Shown here: one piece after another, positions 26,258 through 36,316 of the stretch
Layout of the letters: each line of letters starts with the position of its first letter
Position numbering within the stretch: the stretch's first letter is position 1
NCBI GenBank assembly: GCA_024500155.1
Contig: CM044867.1
Coordinates: 8,755,632 to 8,819,631 of the forward strand
From: Chenopodium formosanum
Taxonomy: Eukaryota > Streptophyta > Magnoliopsida > Caryophyllales > Amaranthaceae
Reading direction: 5' to 3'
DNA: 64,000 bases
The notes under the pieces: model-generated
Database searches by the model: none
What the model saw: the letters and a program-made list of their open reading frames with translations, nothing else
What the model was told of the DNA's origin: nothing
Position numbers and translations under genes: made by a program

Positions 26258-28521
26258 TGTAGACACCAAATTTTGATCCTACCTTTTTTAATTATCACTA
26301 TTAATTATTTTTTATTACTATAATTATTGTTTTTGCAAGTAATAATTATTTATTTTGCTAATTATTTTTATAAACTTAATGATGTTTGTTTTATTACATA
26401 AAACGAAGGAAACGAGTCATAATAATGATTTTTATTCATAATTTCCAAAATACATGTTACAATTTGTACTTCTTAATTACTAAATTACAAAATATTGAAG
26501 TACAGCTCACACCACATGCATTATTACCCTGCTCCACCGAAGTAATTTTCGATTTTTACTTGTGGATTAACAAGTAAATTAATATGGTCATTAGGAGGAC
26601 CACTAGCCCCACAATGTACATGAAATACACCCTTATCATCTTCATGTCTTCCTCAAAAGTAAAGACAGGCTGATCTTCTTGGTTTTCTTGAAACATGGTG
26701 GTTGAGTTTAATGGTGGTTTTTGTTTGATTTTTTCGGGTAAGGAGGAAGATGGAAGAAGATAAGAATTAAGTGGTGAGTGGAGATTTTGGATAAGGGTAA
26801 ATTCTTTTTATAGTAAAAAGTAAGTATTTTAGACCGTTTTTTTGTACGTATATGTATAATAATTGTATAGTATAAAATACAATATTTTTGTCTTGCTAGG
26901 GGAATATGTCATTTTCCTTATAAACAAGTATCGTTTAACCCTTTAGAGTATAGTAAGTATATTAATTTGTTCACTTAGACTATTAGAGTGTTTTTTCATT
27001 TTATCTAGTGATTTTTTTTTGGTGATTTGTGTACTACCCTATTATATGACCAATTTACCTAAGCTATAAAGTCCATTACTCTAAAGACTCATATCCAACC
27101 AATATAGGGAAATGACAAACATTCCCACACCTAAATGAGTACTATATGTTGTAGTGCTAAAGGGACCTCCTTTTATGTACGCTTGTTCTAATATCTTTGT
27201 TATCTTTTTGTTCCGCAGTTAATACTTGATCCGATAAATACAAGTTCGGACCTAACCTGTCCATATTTATCTAGGTGTTGTATGGACGAGAGTAAACGAG
27301 GGATACGTATGTATAATTGTGCATAATTGTGTATGTTTGTTACGTTGAGTTTCAGATGAATAGTATTTTTCAGCGATAATATCGGATCATGTTTTTTTTT
27401 TTGGTTTGTACCTTTATGAAATTTCATCCACCAAGGAGTCTAACATTAATGAAGATTCTTTCCGTTTTTTTTTTCTTTTACTGTTTTTTTTTTTGGTTTT
27501 TTGTTTTTTTCTTTTTGTTTTGTTCTTTATTATTTATTTTGTTTTATTTTATTTTATTTTTTTCTTTTTCTTTTTCTTTTTCTTTTTCTTTTTCCTTCTC
27601 TGTTTTGTTTACTCAATCTAGCTTGTGTATTCCTTCTTCAGTTTTGATAAGCAATTGTTAATAGTGAATTAACGTTACCTTTTTTATCCTCCGCGGTTAA
27701 TGTGGTATCCAATAAATTTCAATTTGGATCAATTGTATCAATATTTATCCGACGCTAATTGGGACAGCAGGATTTCATACGCGTCATGTATTGTATTTTA
27801 CTATTCGAAACACTATTTGACACTATGCAAACACTATTTGGCCCTATTCCAAATAGTAATTTCTGTTATAAAAATTCACTTTGCCGACATATATTTGGCT
27901 TTTGTTTTATTTGTTTTCCTGTTGTTTTGATCTAGTTTTGTATCTTTTGTCTTTGTTTTTTTACGACTATGATAAATATAAATTTGTGTTTTAGTAGAGT
28001 AAAGTAAGATAAGAGTTCACTTTTTTTTAAAGGTCATTCGGTTAAGGGAATATATTTTACTCTTGACCACCTTAAATTTACGTTGTGTGATTTAATATTG
28101 TATGATGTATTTTCATGTTGACCATGTCAATCTTATGGTTTTATATAATCCACTTTTTTTTAGTAAGGGTTATTATTTAAAATGCTCGTATGTATAAGGT
28201 TTTGTCGTATGTTAAGATGTTCTTGGGTAAATTTATATGTACTATCTAATAAGGGTAGGGGTTAATTCTCTTTTACTTTTTTTTACTAACTCTGAGATAT
28301 TTTGTCCAACCCTTTTAGTATTGTAACCTAATGTCTTTGCGTATCTTTTAGAGCTGACATCTCATAGCTAAATTTTTTTTTTTATTATTATATAAGTGTT
28401 GTTTTAACACCTTGGTGAGAATAATAGTGACTAGTTAAATTTAGGCACTCTTTTATTGTATACCATGTGAGTACTATTTTTTTTTTTTGTTTTTTTGAGT
28501 TATGACACGACTTGGTCATAC

Positions 28522-28534
<13 letters not shown>

Positions 28535-28611
<77 letters not shown>
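28535..28611. repeat. (TA)n microsatellite
   Basis: About 38 TA units follow a short CATA run (28517-28534). It is inside the long LTR, between its start and the TATA box. Confidence 0.98.
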
Positions 28612-28613
<2 letters not shown>

Positions 28614-28850
28614 CCATGGCATTTTAGAACCTTTTAATTATGTGAATATTAGAGTTGATTTTATTACGGTTTTCTTTATTTTATCAGTTTAAGCGTTGCA
28701 AAACAGATTAGCAAGTTTGTTACATGTAGAACAAGAGAATTTAATATCAAGATTCTCATTATTACCAAGATCTTGATATTTACCAAAGTAATCCTTGAAT
28801 TTTAACTTATTTACTTTTTTTTTATTTACAAATTAACCCCTTTATTTTCC

Positions 28851-28857
28851 TATAAAT
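28851..28857 (+). promoter_or_regulatory. TATA box of the long LTR
   Basis: TATAAAT in the context TTTTCCTATAAATACCCCCC, followed about 30-60 bp later by CT-rich leader text (CTCTTCTCTCTAAAAATTCTCC). This would put the transcript start near 28885 and make the first 2.6 kb the U3 region. Confidence 0.55.
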
Positions 28858-29410
28858 ACCCCCCTAATTCTCAAGTTTTAGACACACCAAAAAATTCTTA
28901 CAACTCTTCTCTCTAAAAATTCTCCTCTAATCTTAGTTTTAGTTAAAATCTCTCTAATTTAGCTTTATTATTAAGTTATTAGCTTATTAAAAAGCATCTT
29001 ATAATTAAGTTGCTATTTTTATTTAAGTATTGTTATTATCTTTAATTCCTAAAAAAAACAAAAAAAATATCTCAAGTATTGTTGTTATTATTATCTTTGT
29101 TAAAAATATTAGTTTAATTGCTTAAATATTCCTATTCTATCTTAAAACCCAAAAAAAAAAGTTTATTTCTTAAGTTTAGCTTTATTTTTCAAGTTTATTT
29201 TCTCTAATAAAAAAAAAAAAAAAAGAGTTCATTAGCTTCATTTTGCTTTAGTTTCTTTAATATATCAAAACTCCAAAAAAATTACTTAGACTCTTTAATT
29301 TAATTTTAACTAAGGAGTGATCATATTTTCATCCTTGTTAAACCAAAGAGGTTATCCAAAAATTGCTACATCTAGCTCAAGGTATTATCTTCAATCTTTT
29401 CTTAATTTTC

Positions 29411-29490
<80 letters not shown>
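29411..29490. repeat. (TTA)n microsatellite
   Basis: About 26 TTA/ATT units in the long LTR. Reading frames through it are artefactual poly-Tyr or poly-Ile. Confidence 0.98.
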
Positions 29491-31426
29491 GCTAACTAAT
29501 ATGTTTGTTTCCATGTGATGTTACCAATAGGGGTAATGATGATATTAGGTGCTAAATTAGCCCTAAATCTTTCATTACTCCACATTAGAAAGCCAAGCCT
29601 ATTGGTGAGGTGATAGGTTATAAAAAGGGGGTAATTGCATCTTGCATTGCATCTCTTTCTAATGCATTTTTAAATATGGAAGGTTAATACATTCATGTGT
29701 CTGCCTAAAGCATATTTTTTAGAGTGATTTATTTCTTAAAGTGAGCTTAAAGATCTAATGAATTAAGAGTTTATGTAGAGGATGTTCAAGAGTAAGGAAT
29801 TACTTACCACGTCCCAAAGATGGCCTATGAAAGAACCTTTAAGAACAGAATCAGTTCCAGTTCTTTAGCTCAAGTGATAGAACTTTTCAAGAGCTTTCCA
29901 ACCATATCTCACAATAATTTTTTCGATTTTTCTATGATTTTTAATGATTTTTTTAGTTTAAACTATCAAAAAGATGAAATATGCACGTTTTTCTCTTAAT
30001 TGTTTTTTTTTAAAATTTTTATTAATGGTGGTATGAAACCTATATTACACTATATTATATATATTCTTCTTAACTTATGAAGTTTTAATGAAAATGTCTT
30101 TGATCTTATTTTAAAAATGATTCTAGAAATAAGAGTTTATCAAGCCTTAATTCTAAGTGTTATTTTAAGAAACTTTAATCTTATTTTAAAGATGACTTCA
30201 GAAATAAGAGTCTTTAATTCTAAATGTTGTTGTTTTAAAATCTTTAATCTTATTATAAGATGACTTTTGAAATAAATGATGTCTTAAGGATTTTTATTTT
30301 CTTTTAAGACTTTAGAAATAAAAGTTTTAACAAATTTTATTTTTCCTTTATAATTTTGTGAACCTTCTTATTTCAAACCCTTTTGTGAACAAGAATGGAT
30401 CATAGCTTTGATTGTTTGTTTTTAATAAGTAATAATAGTTAATATGAGGTTATGGCCTCATTTCCAAACATGAGGTTAAGATTAATTATTTAGTCATATA
30501 AGGTTGTAACAATTATCCATCTCCACAAAAATAAACTTATATCCCATCATAATTACCCGATGGATTAATTGACAATCAGATATGATTAAATAGTTTATTG
30601 TTCCCTTTTATTTGGAAGTAAGGCCTTGACAGGTGTCGTGTTTTACTTGGCCAATTCCATTAAGCCTAAACACATAACCCTTAAAACCTTATAAAAATTA
30701 ACCTTGAGTGAATTTAAACCCAAAGTGAGATTATATAGTGAACCCTTACAGTTTCGCTCCAAAAAATACCTTGACCCACTAAAAAGTCGTCAATTGGGAC
30801 GCATTTGTTGAATTGTCTTATTCAAAAGACATTTTTGGTGATCACAAATCGGGGTGATTTTCCTCAACCAAGGTGGTTCATTTTACTTTTATGAGTGAAT
30901 CCGTCAAAGATCACTAAAATCCCATTTACAAAAAATGACATTTATGTCAACAACCCAAATTAAAAACCCAATGGAATTGTTTATTTAAAACATGGCATCT
31001 GTCCGAACTACGAAGGTTTTGATCCGTGAGTGAATTCAAAATCTCACTATGATCGGTACGTAGTGCAACTTTGGTGCTCAAACCTACCTTGTATTAATTA
31101 TTTTTTTTGTGGTTGATATGTCTTAAAACTTTTTTTTTAACAACGCAATAGTAAGAGCCCGTTCCTTAGAACGGAAGAGAAGACGAGTTCCAGACATTCG
31201 ATTCTCTTAACCTGAACCCCGAACCCTGTGCCTTTTTTTTTTATGGAGTTAGCAGTTGATTTTATTTATTTATTTAATTTTATTTCTTAAAATTGACTAT
31301 TTTAAAATTCGTCCTTATTCGGATAAAAATAAGGTGGCGACTCTAATTTTTGTTTATAAGTCTTATCAGACACCTAAATGGAACCTTTATAGACTACTCT
31401 TTGTCCACTAAAAAACCAGGTACCAC

Positions 31427-31907
31427 TAGGGTTGAGCGTAGCAGGATACCCTGTAAAAATATCGATACCCGGAACCGGAACCTGTTGCAACGGGTTCCTA
31501 AAAATAGGAACCGGAACCGAAACCTGTTGCAACAGGTTCTTAAGAATTGGGAACCGGAACCTGCAGGTTTCGGTTCCTAAACAGGGTACCCTGTTTTTCA
31601 AAGTAAGCTTAATAGTTACTTGATAATTGTGATAATTCTATATTTTTAAAAATGGATGTTCACAATAAAAGCTTACAACTTTAGTAAACTGCTTGTCTAG
31701 AAAATTCAATACCATATAGGTTTCGGTTTCCTGTATCCTATAGGGAACATGTACTAACAGGGTACCCTACAGGTTCTAGGTCCAAAATTTGTTCCTAATT
31801 TTATCACCCGGAATCGGAACCTGTTGAACAGGTTCCGGGTTTGGAACCTGCGGTTCCGAACAGGTTCCGGTCCAGATCAGGGTACCCTGAATTTTTGCTC
31901 ACCCCTA
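31427..31907. mobile_element. hAT-type non-autonomous element (481 bp)
   Basis: Flanked by the 8-bp duplication GGTACCAC (31419-31426; 31908-31915), the size made by hAT transposases. TIRs: TAGGGTTGAGC at the left, GCTCACCCCTA at the right (one or two mismatches), followed inward by a shared CAGGGTACCCTG-type block. The interior is dominated by GGAACCGGAACCTG and CCTGTTGCAACAGGTTCC palindromic motifs. No transposase. It lies 9 bp from the end of the long LTR. Confidence 0.85.
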
Positions 31908-31916
31908 GGTACCACA

Positions 31917-32080
31917 ACTGCTATTATATTCGAGATAATATTGAAGATGGTACCATTACTACCTGTCATGTTAAATCTTCTCTTTAATTGGCTGACATTC
32001 TCACTAAATCCCTTCCTGCACATCAACATTGGTTTATATCGTCCAAGTTAGGACTTGCTACTTTGTCCCAAGTCCAACTT
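31917..32080 (+). pseudogene. Copia RNase H, 3' end
   Basis: It continues the RNase H reading after the long LTR: CYYIRDNIEDGTITTCHVKS, then LADILTKSLPAHQHWFI and SKLGLATLSQVQLE. A TAA near 31985 falls where copia elements normally have a Gln. The reading ends at the polypurine tract. Confidence 0.85.
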
Positions 32081-32090
32081 GAAGCGGGGG
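32081..32090 (+). promoter_or_regulatory. Copia polypurine tract
   Basis: GAAGCGGGGG directly before the 3' LTR (TGTAGAAA). This is the expected plus-strand priming site; one pyrimidine interrupts the purines. Confidence 0.85.
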
Positions 32091-32351
32091 TGTAGAAATA
32101 TGTATAGTTTTTTGTATAATATGTGTATAGCTATACTTAGTGCAGGAATAGTTTTTTATTTTTTGTCTGTTTCTTTCCTTGACAGCAGCCATGAGCTGTA
32201 GTTTTGTCTTGTAGTGATCAAGGTGTGTATATATTAATGAGAAGCAGATCTTTCTAGGGTTGAGAGCCCCTGAAATTATTCTTCCGCCTCCATTCACTAA
32301 CAAAACATTCTTGCTGAACACACAAAACCAAATACACTCTGATTTTCTTCA
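32091..32351 (+). repeat. Copia 3' LTR
   Basis: 261 bp, ending CTGATTTTCTTCA, followed by the duplication GAATG at 32352-32356. It differs from the 5' LTR at four positions by eye, about 1.5%. Confidence 0.95.
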
Positions 32352-32424
32352 GAATGATATATAACTTGAATTTCTATTATTAAAATAAAAAAAATAAATA
32401 AAAACTTGAATGTAATGGTAAAGT

Positions 32425-33090
32425 AGGAAGGAAGAGGCGAGGGAAGCTTTGTTCCAAATGCATCCGACGAAAGCCTCGGGACCCGATGGTATGCCTACAA
32501 TTTTTTTCCAAAAATTTTGGCATATTACTGGTAATGATGTAATTGATAAAGTTCTTGGCATTCTGAATAATGTGGGGGATGTCGAGTCGTTACTTTAATT
32601 TCAAAAAAGAAAATTTGTGAGTCTCCTGTTGATTATAGACCAATTAGTCTTTGTAATGTTCTATATAAAATAGTCTCTAAAGTCTTGGCTAATAGGCTAA
32701 AAAGAGTACTCCCCACCATTATTTCTGATAATCAGAGTAGTTTTGTTCCGGGTAGACTGATTACGGATAATGTCTTGGTTGCTTATGAATGCTTTCATTA
32801 TCTGAGAAAAAAGAAAAAAGGAAGAAAAAAAAAGGTTTCCTTGACCTCAAATTAGACATGAGTAAGGCGTATGACAAAGTCGAGTGGGAATTTCTTGAAA
32901 AAATGATGGTAAAATTTGTTTTTTCGGAAATATTTGTGAAATATACTATGAGGTGTGTGAAGTCTGCAACCTTCGATGTGTTGGTTAATGGGCAACCCTC
33001 TAGAGAGTTTAAACCGAGTAGAGGGCTCCGACAAGGTGACCCCTTGTCCCTTTTCCTTTTCATAATGTGTGCGGAAGGGTTGTCTGCTGA
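32425..33090 (+). pseudogene. Plant L1 LINE reverse transcriptase fragment
   Basis: 5'-truncated non-LTR RT: EAREALFQMHPTKASGPDGM, FFQKFWHITGNDVIDKV, then after a small frame loss near 32590 SPVDYRPISLCNVLYKIVSK, NQSSFVPGRLITDNV, LDLKLDMSKAYDKVEWEFL, GLRQGDPLSLFLF and MCAEGLS. It stops where the solo LTR begins, before the FADD catalytic motif. A GA-rich insertion replaces part of the text around 32810-32835 (KKKKGRKKK). It is the same lineage as the LINE at 46895-54425. No endonuclease or 3' end was found. Confidence 0.9.
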
Positions 33091-34267
33091 TGTACACGTT
33101 CTATACCATATTTTACCCTCATTTTACCATAACCAATAATTCACAATTCCATACATAAACCTTAGCATGATACTACTTGTAATTTGATTGAAACCAAACC
33201 TAGCATGATTCTACATCATCAAAATATGCTAATTACGCGAACGTACCTTGAGTACGATCTTAAAATCGCCACGACTAATAGAAATTGCTTACTTCGAAGT
33301 CTCCTACACATTAGAATCATAATAGAGTATTAAAATCCACTCTAAATAAATTTCCAGCAATAAATACTATTTTAAAGCCCCTCATAATTTAATTAAAGTA
33401 AGCTGAAATTATATTTAAAACATCATAATTAAGTCCCAATTAATGGGTAATTAAAATTCCTTCAAGAAACATAATATTAAGTGTTCTACATAAAATTCCA
33501 GCACTTTATTTTAATTAAAACTTGCTGTAATTAAGCCTTAAAACACTTGAAACAAGGATCTAAACCAATATACATCATAATCCTTCAATACTTCATAAAT
33601 CAAGAACCTAGGGTTTCAAAATTTAGGGTTTTTTTAATTAAAATCAAATCTGAAAATTAATTGACATAATAATTATAATCAAACATCAAAAATCAAATCT
33701 CAAAACTCATAATTTACACTTAGATTTAAGCATAGATTAAATTAAAATAATAAAGCTAAGTTTTTTTTTTTTTTATACACTCGAAAAGGGGGAAAGAGAA
33801 GGCAGCCACCGGCTGCTGGTTGCTGGGAGCGGCGGCCACCTACTGCCGATGGCTTACAGCGGTGGAGGGGGGCGGAAAAACAGGGCAGCCGAAAAAAAAA
33901 GAAAGGGAAAGGGGAAAAGAAAATGAAAGAAAAATAAGGAGGAGAGAGAGAAGTTTACCTTGGGTTTTTCTCCACTCTGGGCAAAGTTGATTTGCCTCAT
34001 AAGTGGGATATTTATACCCCTTCTCAACCAATCCCTCTTTCCCTAAACTTTCCTCTTTAGTTTTTCCTAATCCTTTCCCTAATAAAACTTGTTAAAATTA
34101 AACTTTCTTAAAATAAAACCCTAACTTTTATAAATAAAGAAATTAAATAAACTTTCCTTTTATAAAAATATTAGTTAAAATGCCATAATTAAAATATTAA
34201 AATTATTTAAATACTTTATAAAATATATATTTTAAATAATTTACGTATAAAAATACGGGGTATTACA
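33091..34267 (-). mobile_element. Ty3/gypsy-type solo LTR (about 1.18 kb), minus orientation
   Basis: Read on the minus strand it starts TGTAATACCCCGTATTTT, a common plant gypsy LTR start, and ends CGTGTACA. It carries a TATA box (GGTATAAATATCCC, about 34012-34025) followed by a leader. No internal region or second LTR was found. The flanks are GCTGA on the left and CTAAT on the right, not a perfect duplication (possibly a diverged CTGAT/CTAAT), so the exact ends are uncertain. Open frames in it (for example 33840-34031, minus) run through low-complexity text. Confidence 0.65.
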
Positions 34268-34934
34268 CTAATGGCCCATATTGCATGTTTCATTAATGGC
34301 ATATCTGTAATTAACATAAATCTTCTTTTCTCCAATTCCCTTTTCTTTTCCTTGTTCCTTTCCCTCTCCAACTTCTTCCATATTCATCAATCTTCCCTTT
34401 TTGTTTCTCTGCAAAGAAGATCTAAAAAAACAAATTCCCCCAATTTTTCTCTTAATCTCTCATACCTGATCCTCTCTTTTCCCCATCATTTCTCTCACTC
34501 TCCTCCATGATCATCTCATTTCAACACCTTTGTTCTCATATTTCAAAAAAAAAAAAAAAAAAAAATAAATAAATTCATCCGTAGCTTCAATTTGTGAGTC
34601 GTGGACAGTAAGTTAGAATATAAGACATTGAAGCAAAGAGTAATAAAATTTAATTGTGCAAAATTTTTAAGCCATATGTGCATTATTCTTGTAAAAAATG
34701 TGCATATTTCAAATGAAATGTGCATAATTATTGTTAACATAGATGTGCAGATCGAGCTTTTTACATAAGATGCATATTTTAATTACGTACTAGGTTTGTA
34801 GCTCGAAACTACAAGTGCTTCATCATCTCTCAAAATTAGAAATTAGAACACGTATTGTACTCCCTATTTTATTATAGATGAAACACGTTATTACATAGTA
34901 TCTCTATTTTTGTTGTTCGCTGACAGATTACGAA
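34268..34934. other. Intergenic, no gene seen
   Basis: A CT-rich stretch (34320-34530) precedes an A-rich tract (34543-34570), then AT-rich text with no usable ORF. The CT-rich part resembles a 5' leader but no gene follows it. Confidence 0.5.
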
Positions 34935-35276
34935 GGACTTGTTCTCTTCAATTTATTTCAGATACTTATTACTTATTCCTTAATAAATTCATATTAGACC
35001 AGATCAGAACTTTTGATTATCATTTATTTATCGTTAAATATCGTTAATTGTATATTTAAAAATTTATAAAAATTACATATTTAAAAAGTTCATGATGAGA
35101 CAAATCTAACAAGATCCATTTTGAAAACGTTTTTCTTTATAAATTAATATTAAAATGCGGTCAAAGTTTAGTCAAATTGTTAAATCAGATCAAACCGGAT
35201 CAGGTCAGAAAAATTCAGATCAGACCTTAAAAAATCCAGACCAGATCTACTTGTTTCAGGTGAAGAGAACAAATCC
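34935..35276. mobile_element. MITE with GGA(C/T)TTGTTCTCTTCA termini
   Basis: 342 bp. Left end GGACTTGTTCTCTTCA, right end TGAAGAGAACAAATCC, flanked by GAA on both sides (34932-34934; 35277-35279), a 3-bp duplication as in PIF/Harbinger. The interior repeats CAGATCAGACC-like units. Its termini resemble those of the intronic elements at 41818 and 44113. Confidence 0.7.
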
Positions 35277-36316
35277 GAATTTAAAATTGAGTTAGAATCC
35301 TTTTTTTAAGTAGGAAATGAATAATTTATTTAGATTAATGCACGAAGATTTAAGGACTTTCTAATCTTAGTACACGTATAAAACTAAAGCATTTTTAGTT
35401 TATTTGGTGATTTTATATTTGCAACCATAAATTTTAGTTGAATTGATTTTAGAAATATGAATGATAAAAAGTCACTAATTTACTATTTATTTATAAAGCA
35501 AAGAAAAAAAATTATTTATTTAAAAGTTGTAGTTATTGTTCTATTTTTAGGGTTGTTTAGGTTGTATATTTTTTAAAAAAAATTAATTTATTCTTTTTTA
35601 AGGAACAAAAAAGCAAAAAAAAAAAGGTTTTTGGCGGGAAAATTTTCAATGAGGATGCGACATGTGTACTTTAAGAACAATTACAGTGATTACTTTAGTA
35701 TATAGTATAGATGATTTTTTTAATAAACTTCTTGTTACCCTTCGTACTTCCACTGTATTTTTTTAAGTTGTAATACTTCTCTTTTCATGCTTATCGATGT
35801 ATGATTTCAATCGTTAATATCTTTAATTACCCATGTGTAAAAAATATAAACACTTGATATTAAAATAGTATAAGTCGAGACGTATCTAACAAGATTCCAC
35901 ATAACTATATTTTTACTTACGTATAAATCATCAAAGTTAGTCAAAGTGAACCACATAAATAGTATAAAAGTCAAACTGTTGCAACTATAAAAAAATAAAA
36001 AAAAAACGGAAGAAATAATATTTAATTATTATAGATTAGTGCAAATAATTATTTAAGAACGAAGAACCTTTTTATTTTAGTTGACCAAAGACTTGGATAG
36101 AGTCATAGAGATTAGTTATTGAAGAACTAACATTATACGCAGTATGTTCGATGTAACATTAGTTGAATTAGGAAAAAAAGAAAAAAAAAATTGTGTTTCT
36201 CTTGTTTGTCAAAAAAAACTTGTATGAGCGTTGCTACAATAATAAGGAAGACCTCAAATAGTCAAAATCAAAACTCAGACTTCCAAAATCTTATACTCTG
36301 GTAATTAAAACCAACC
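35277..36316. promoter_or_regulatory. Upstream region of the ankyrin-PGG gene
   Basis: AT-rich, with several A/T homopolymer runs and a decayed MITE end (AAAACGGAAGAAATAATA, about 36000). No gene was found. The last 100 bp (AAGACCTCAAATAGTCAAAATC...TACTCTGGTAATTAAAACC) probably contain the transcript leader; no clear TATA box was identified. Confidence 0.4.

Larger units (their letters stand above)
26258..31916 (+). mobile_element. Long (about 5.2 kb) solo-LTR-like insertion, Tat/Ogre-like
   Basis: It begins TGTAGACACCAAATTT and ends ACCACA, flanked by ACTGC on both sides (26253-26257; 31917-31921), so it is one TG...CA insertion into the copia RNase H. Removing the hAT element (31427-31907) and its duplication leaves about 5170 bp. 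No retroelement protein is seen. A TATA box (CCTATAAATACCCCCC, 28850) preceding a CT-rich leader fits a promoter in a long LTR. GGTGGCGACTCT (31333-31344) lies ~85 bp from the end once the hAT is removed, matching the GGCGACTCT near the end of the 1.95-kb solo LTRs, and both families start TGTAGACACC. A solo LTR of a long-LTR Ty3/gypsy element fits best; a LARD-type unit is the alternative. It contains T-rich, (TA)n and (TTA)n tracts. Confidence 0.75.
19563..32351 (+). mobile_element. Ty1/copia LTR retrotransposon with nested insertions
   Basis: Two 261-bp LTRs (19563-19823 and 32091-32351) begin TGTAGAAATATG and end TTCA. They are flanked by the 5-bp duplication GAATG (19558-19562; 32352-32356) and differ at four sites by eye. 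The domain order gag, protease, integrase, reverse transcriptase, RNase H places it in Ty1/copia. Two later insertions (22914-24861 and 26258-31916) split it; without them it would be about 5.2 kb. The coding region has about nine nonsense changes and at least three frameshifts, so it cannot encode its own proteins. Confidence 0.95.

Noticed and set aside
27389..27661. Plus-strand frames of poly-Phe/Ser
   Set aside because: Caused by the T-rich and TTTTTC repeats at 27460-27600 inside the long LTR.
29317..29499. Poly-Tyr frame
   Set aside because: Translation of the (TTA)n microsatellite.
33091..34267. Calling the solo LTR ends by target duplication
   Set aside because: The flanking pentamers (GCTGA, CTAAT) do not match; ends were set from terminal TG/CA and left uncertain.
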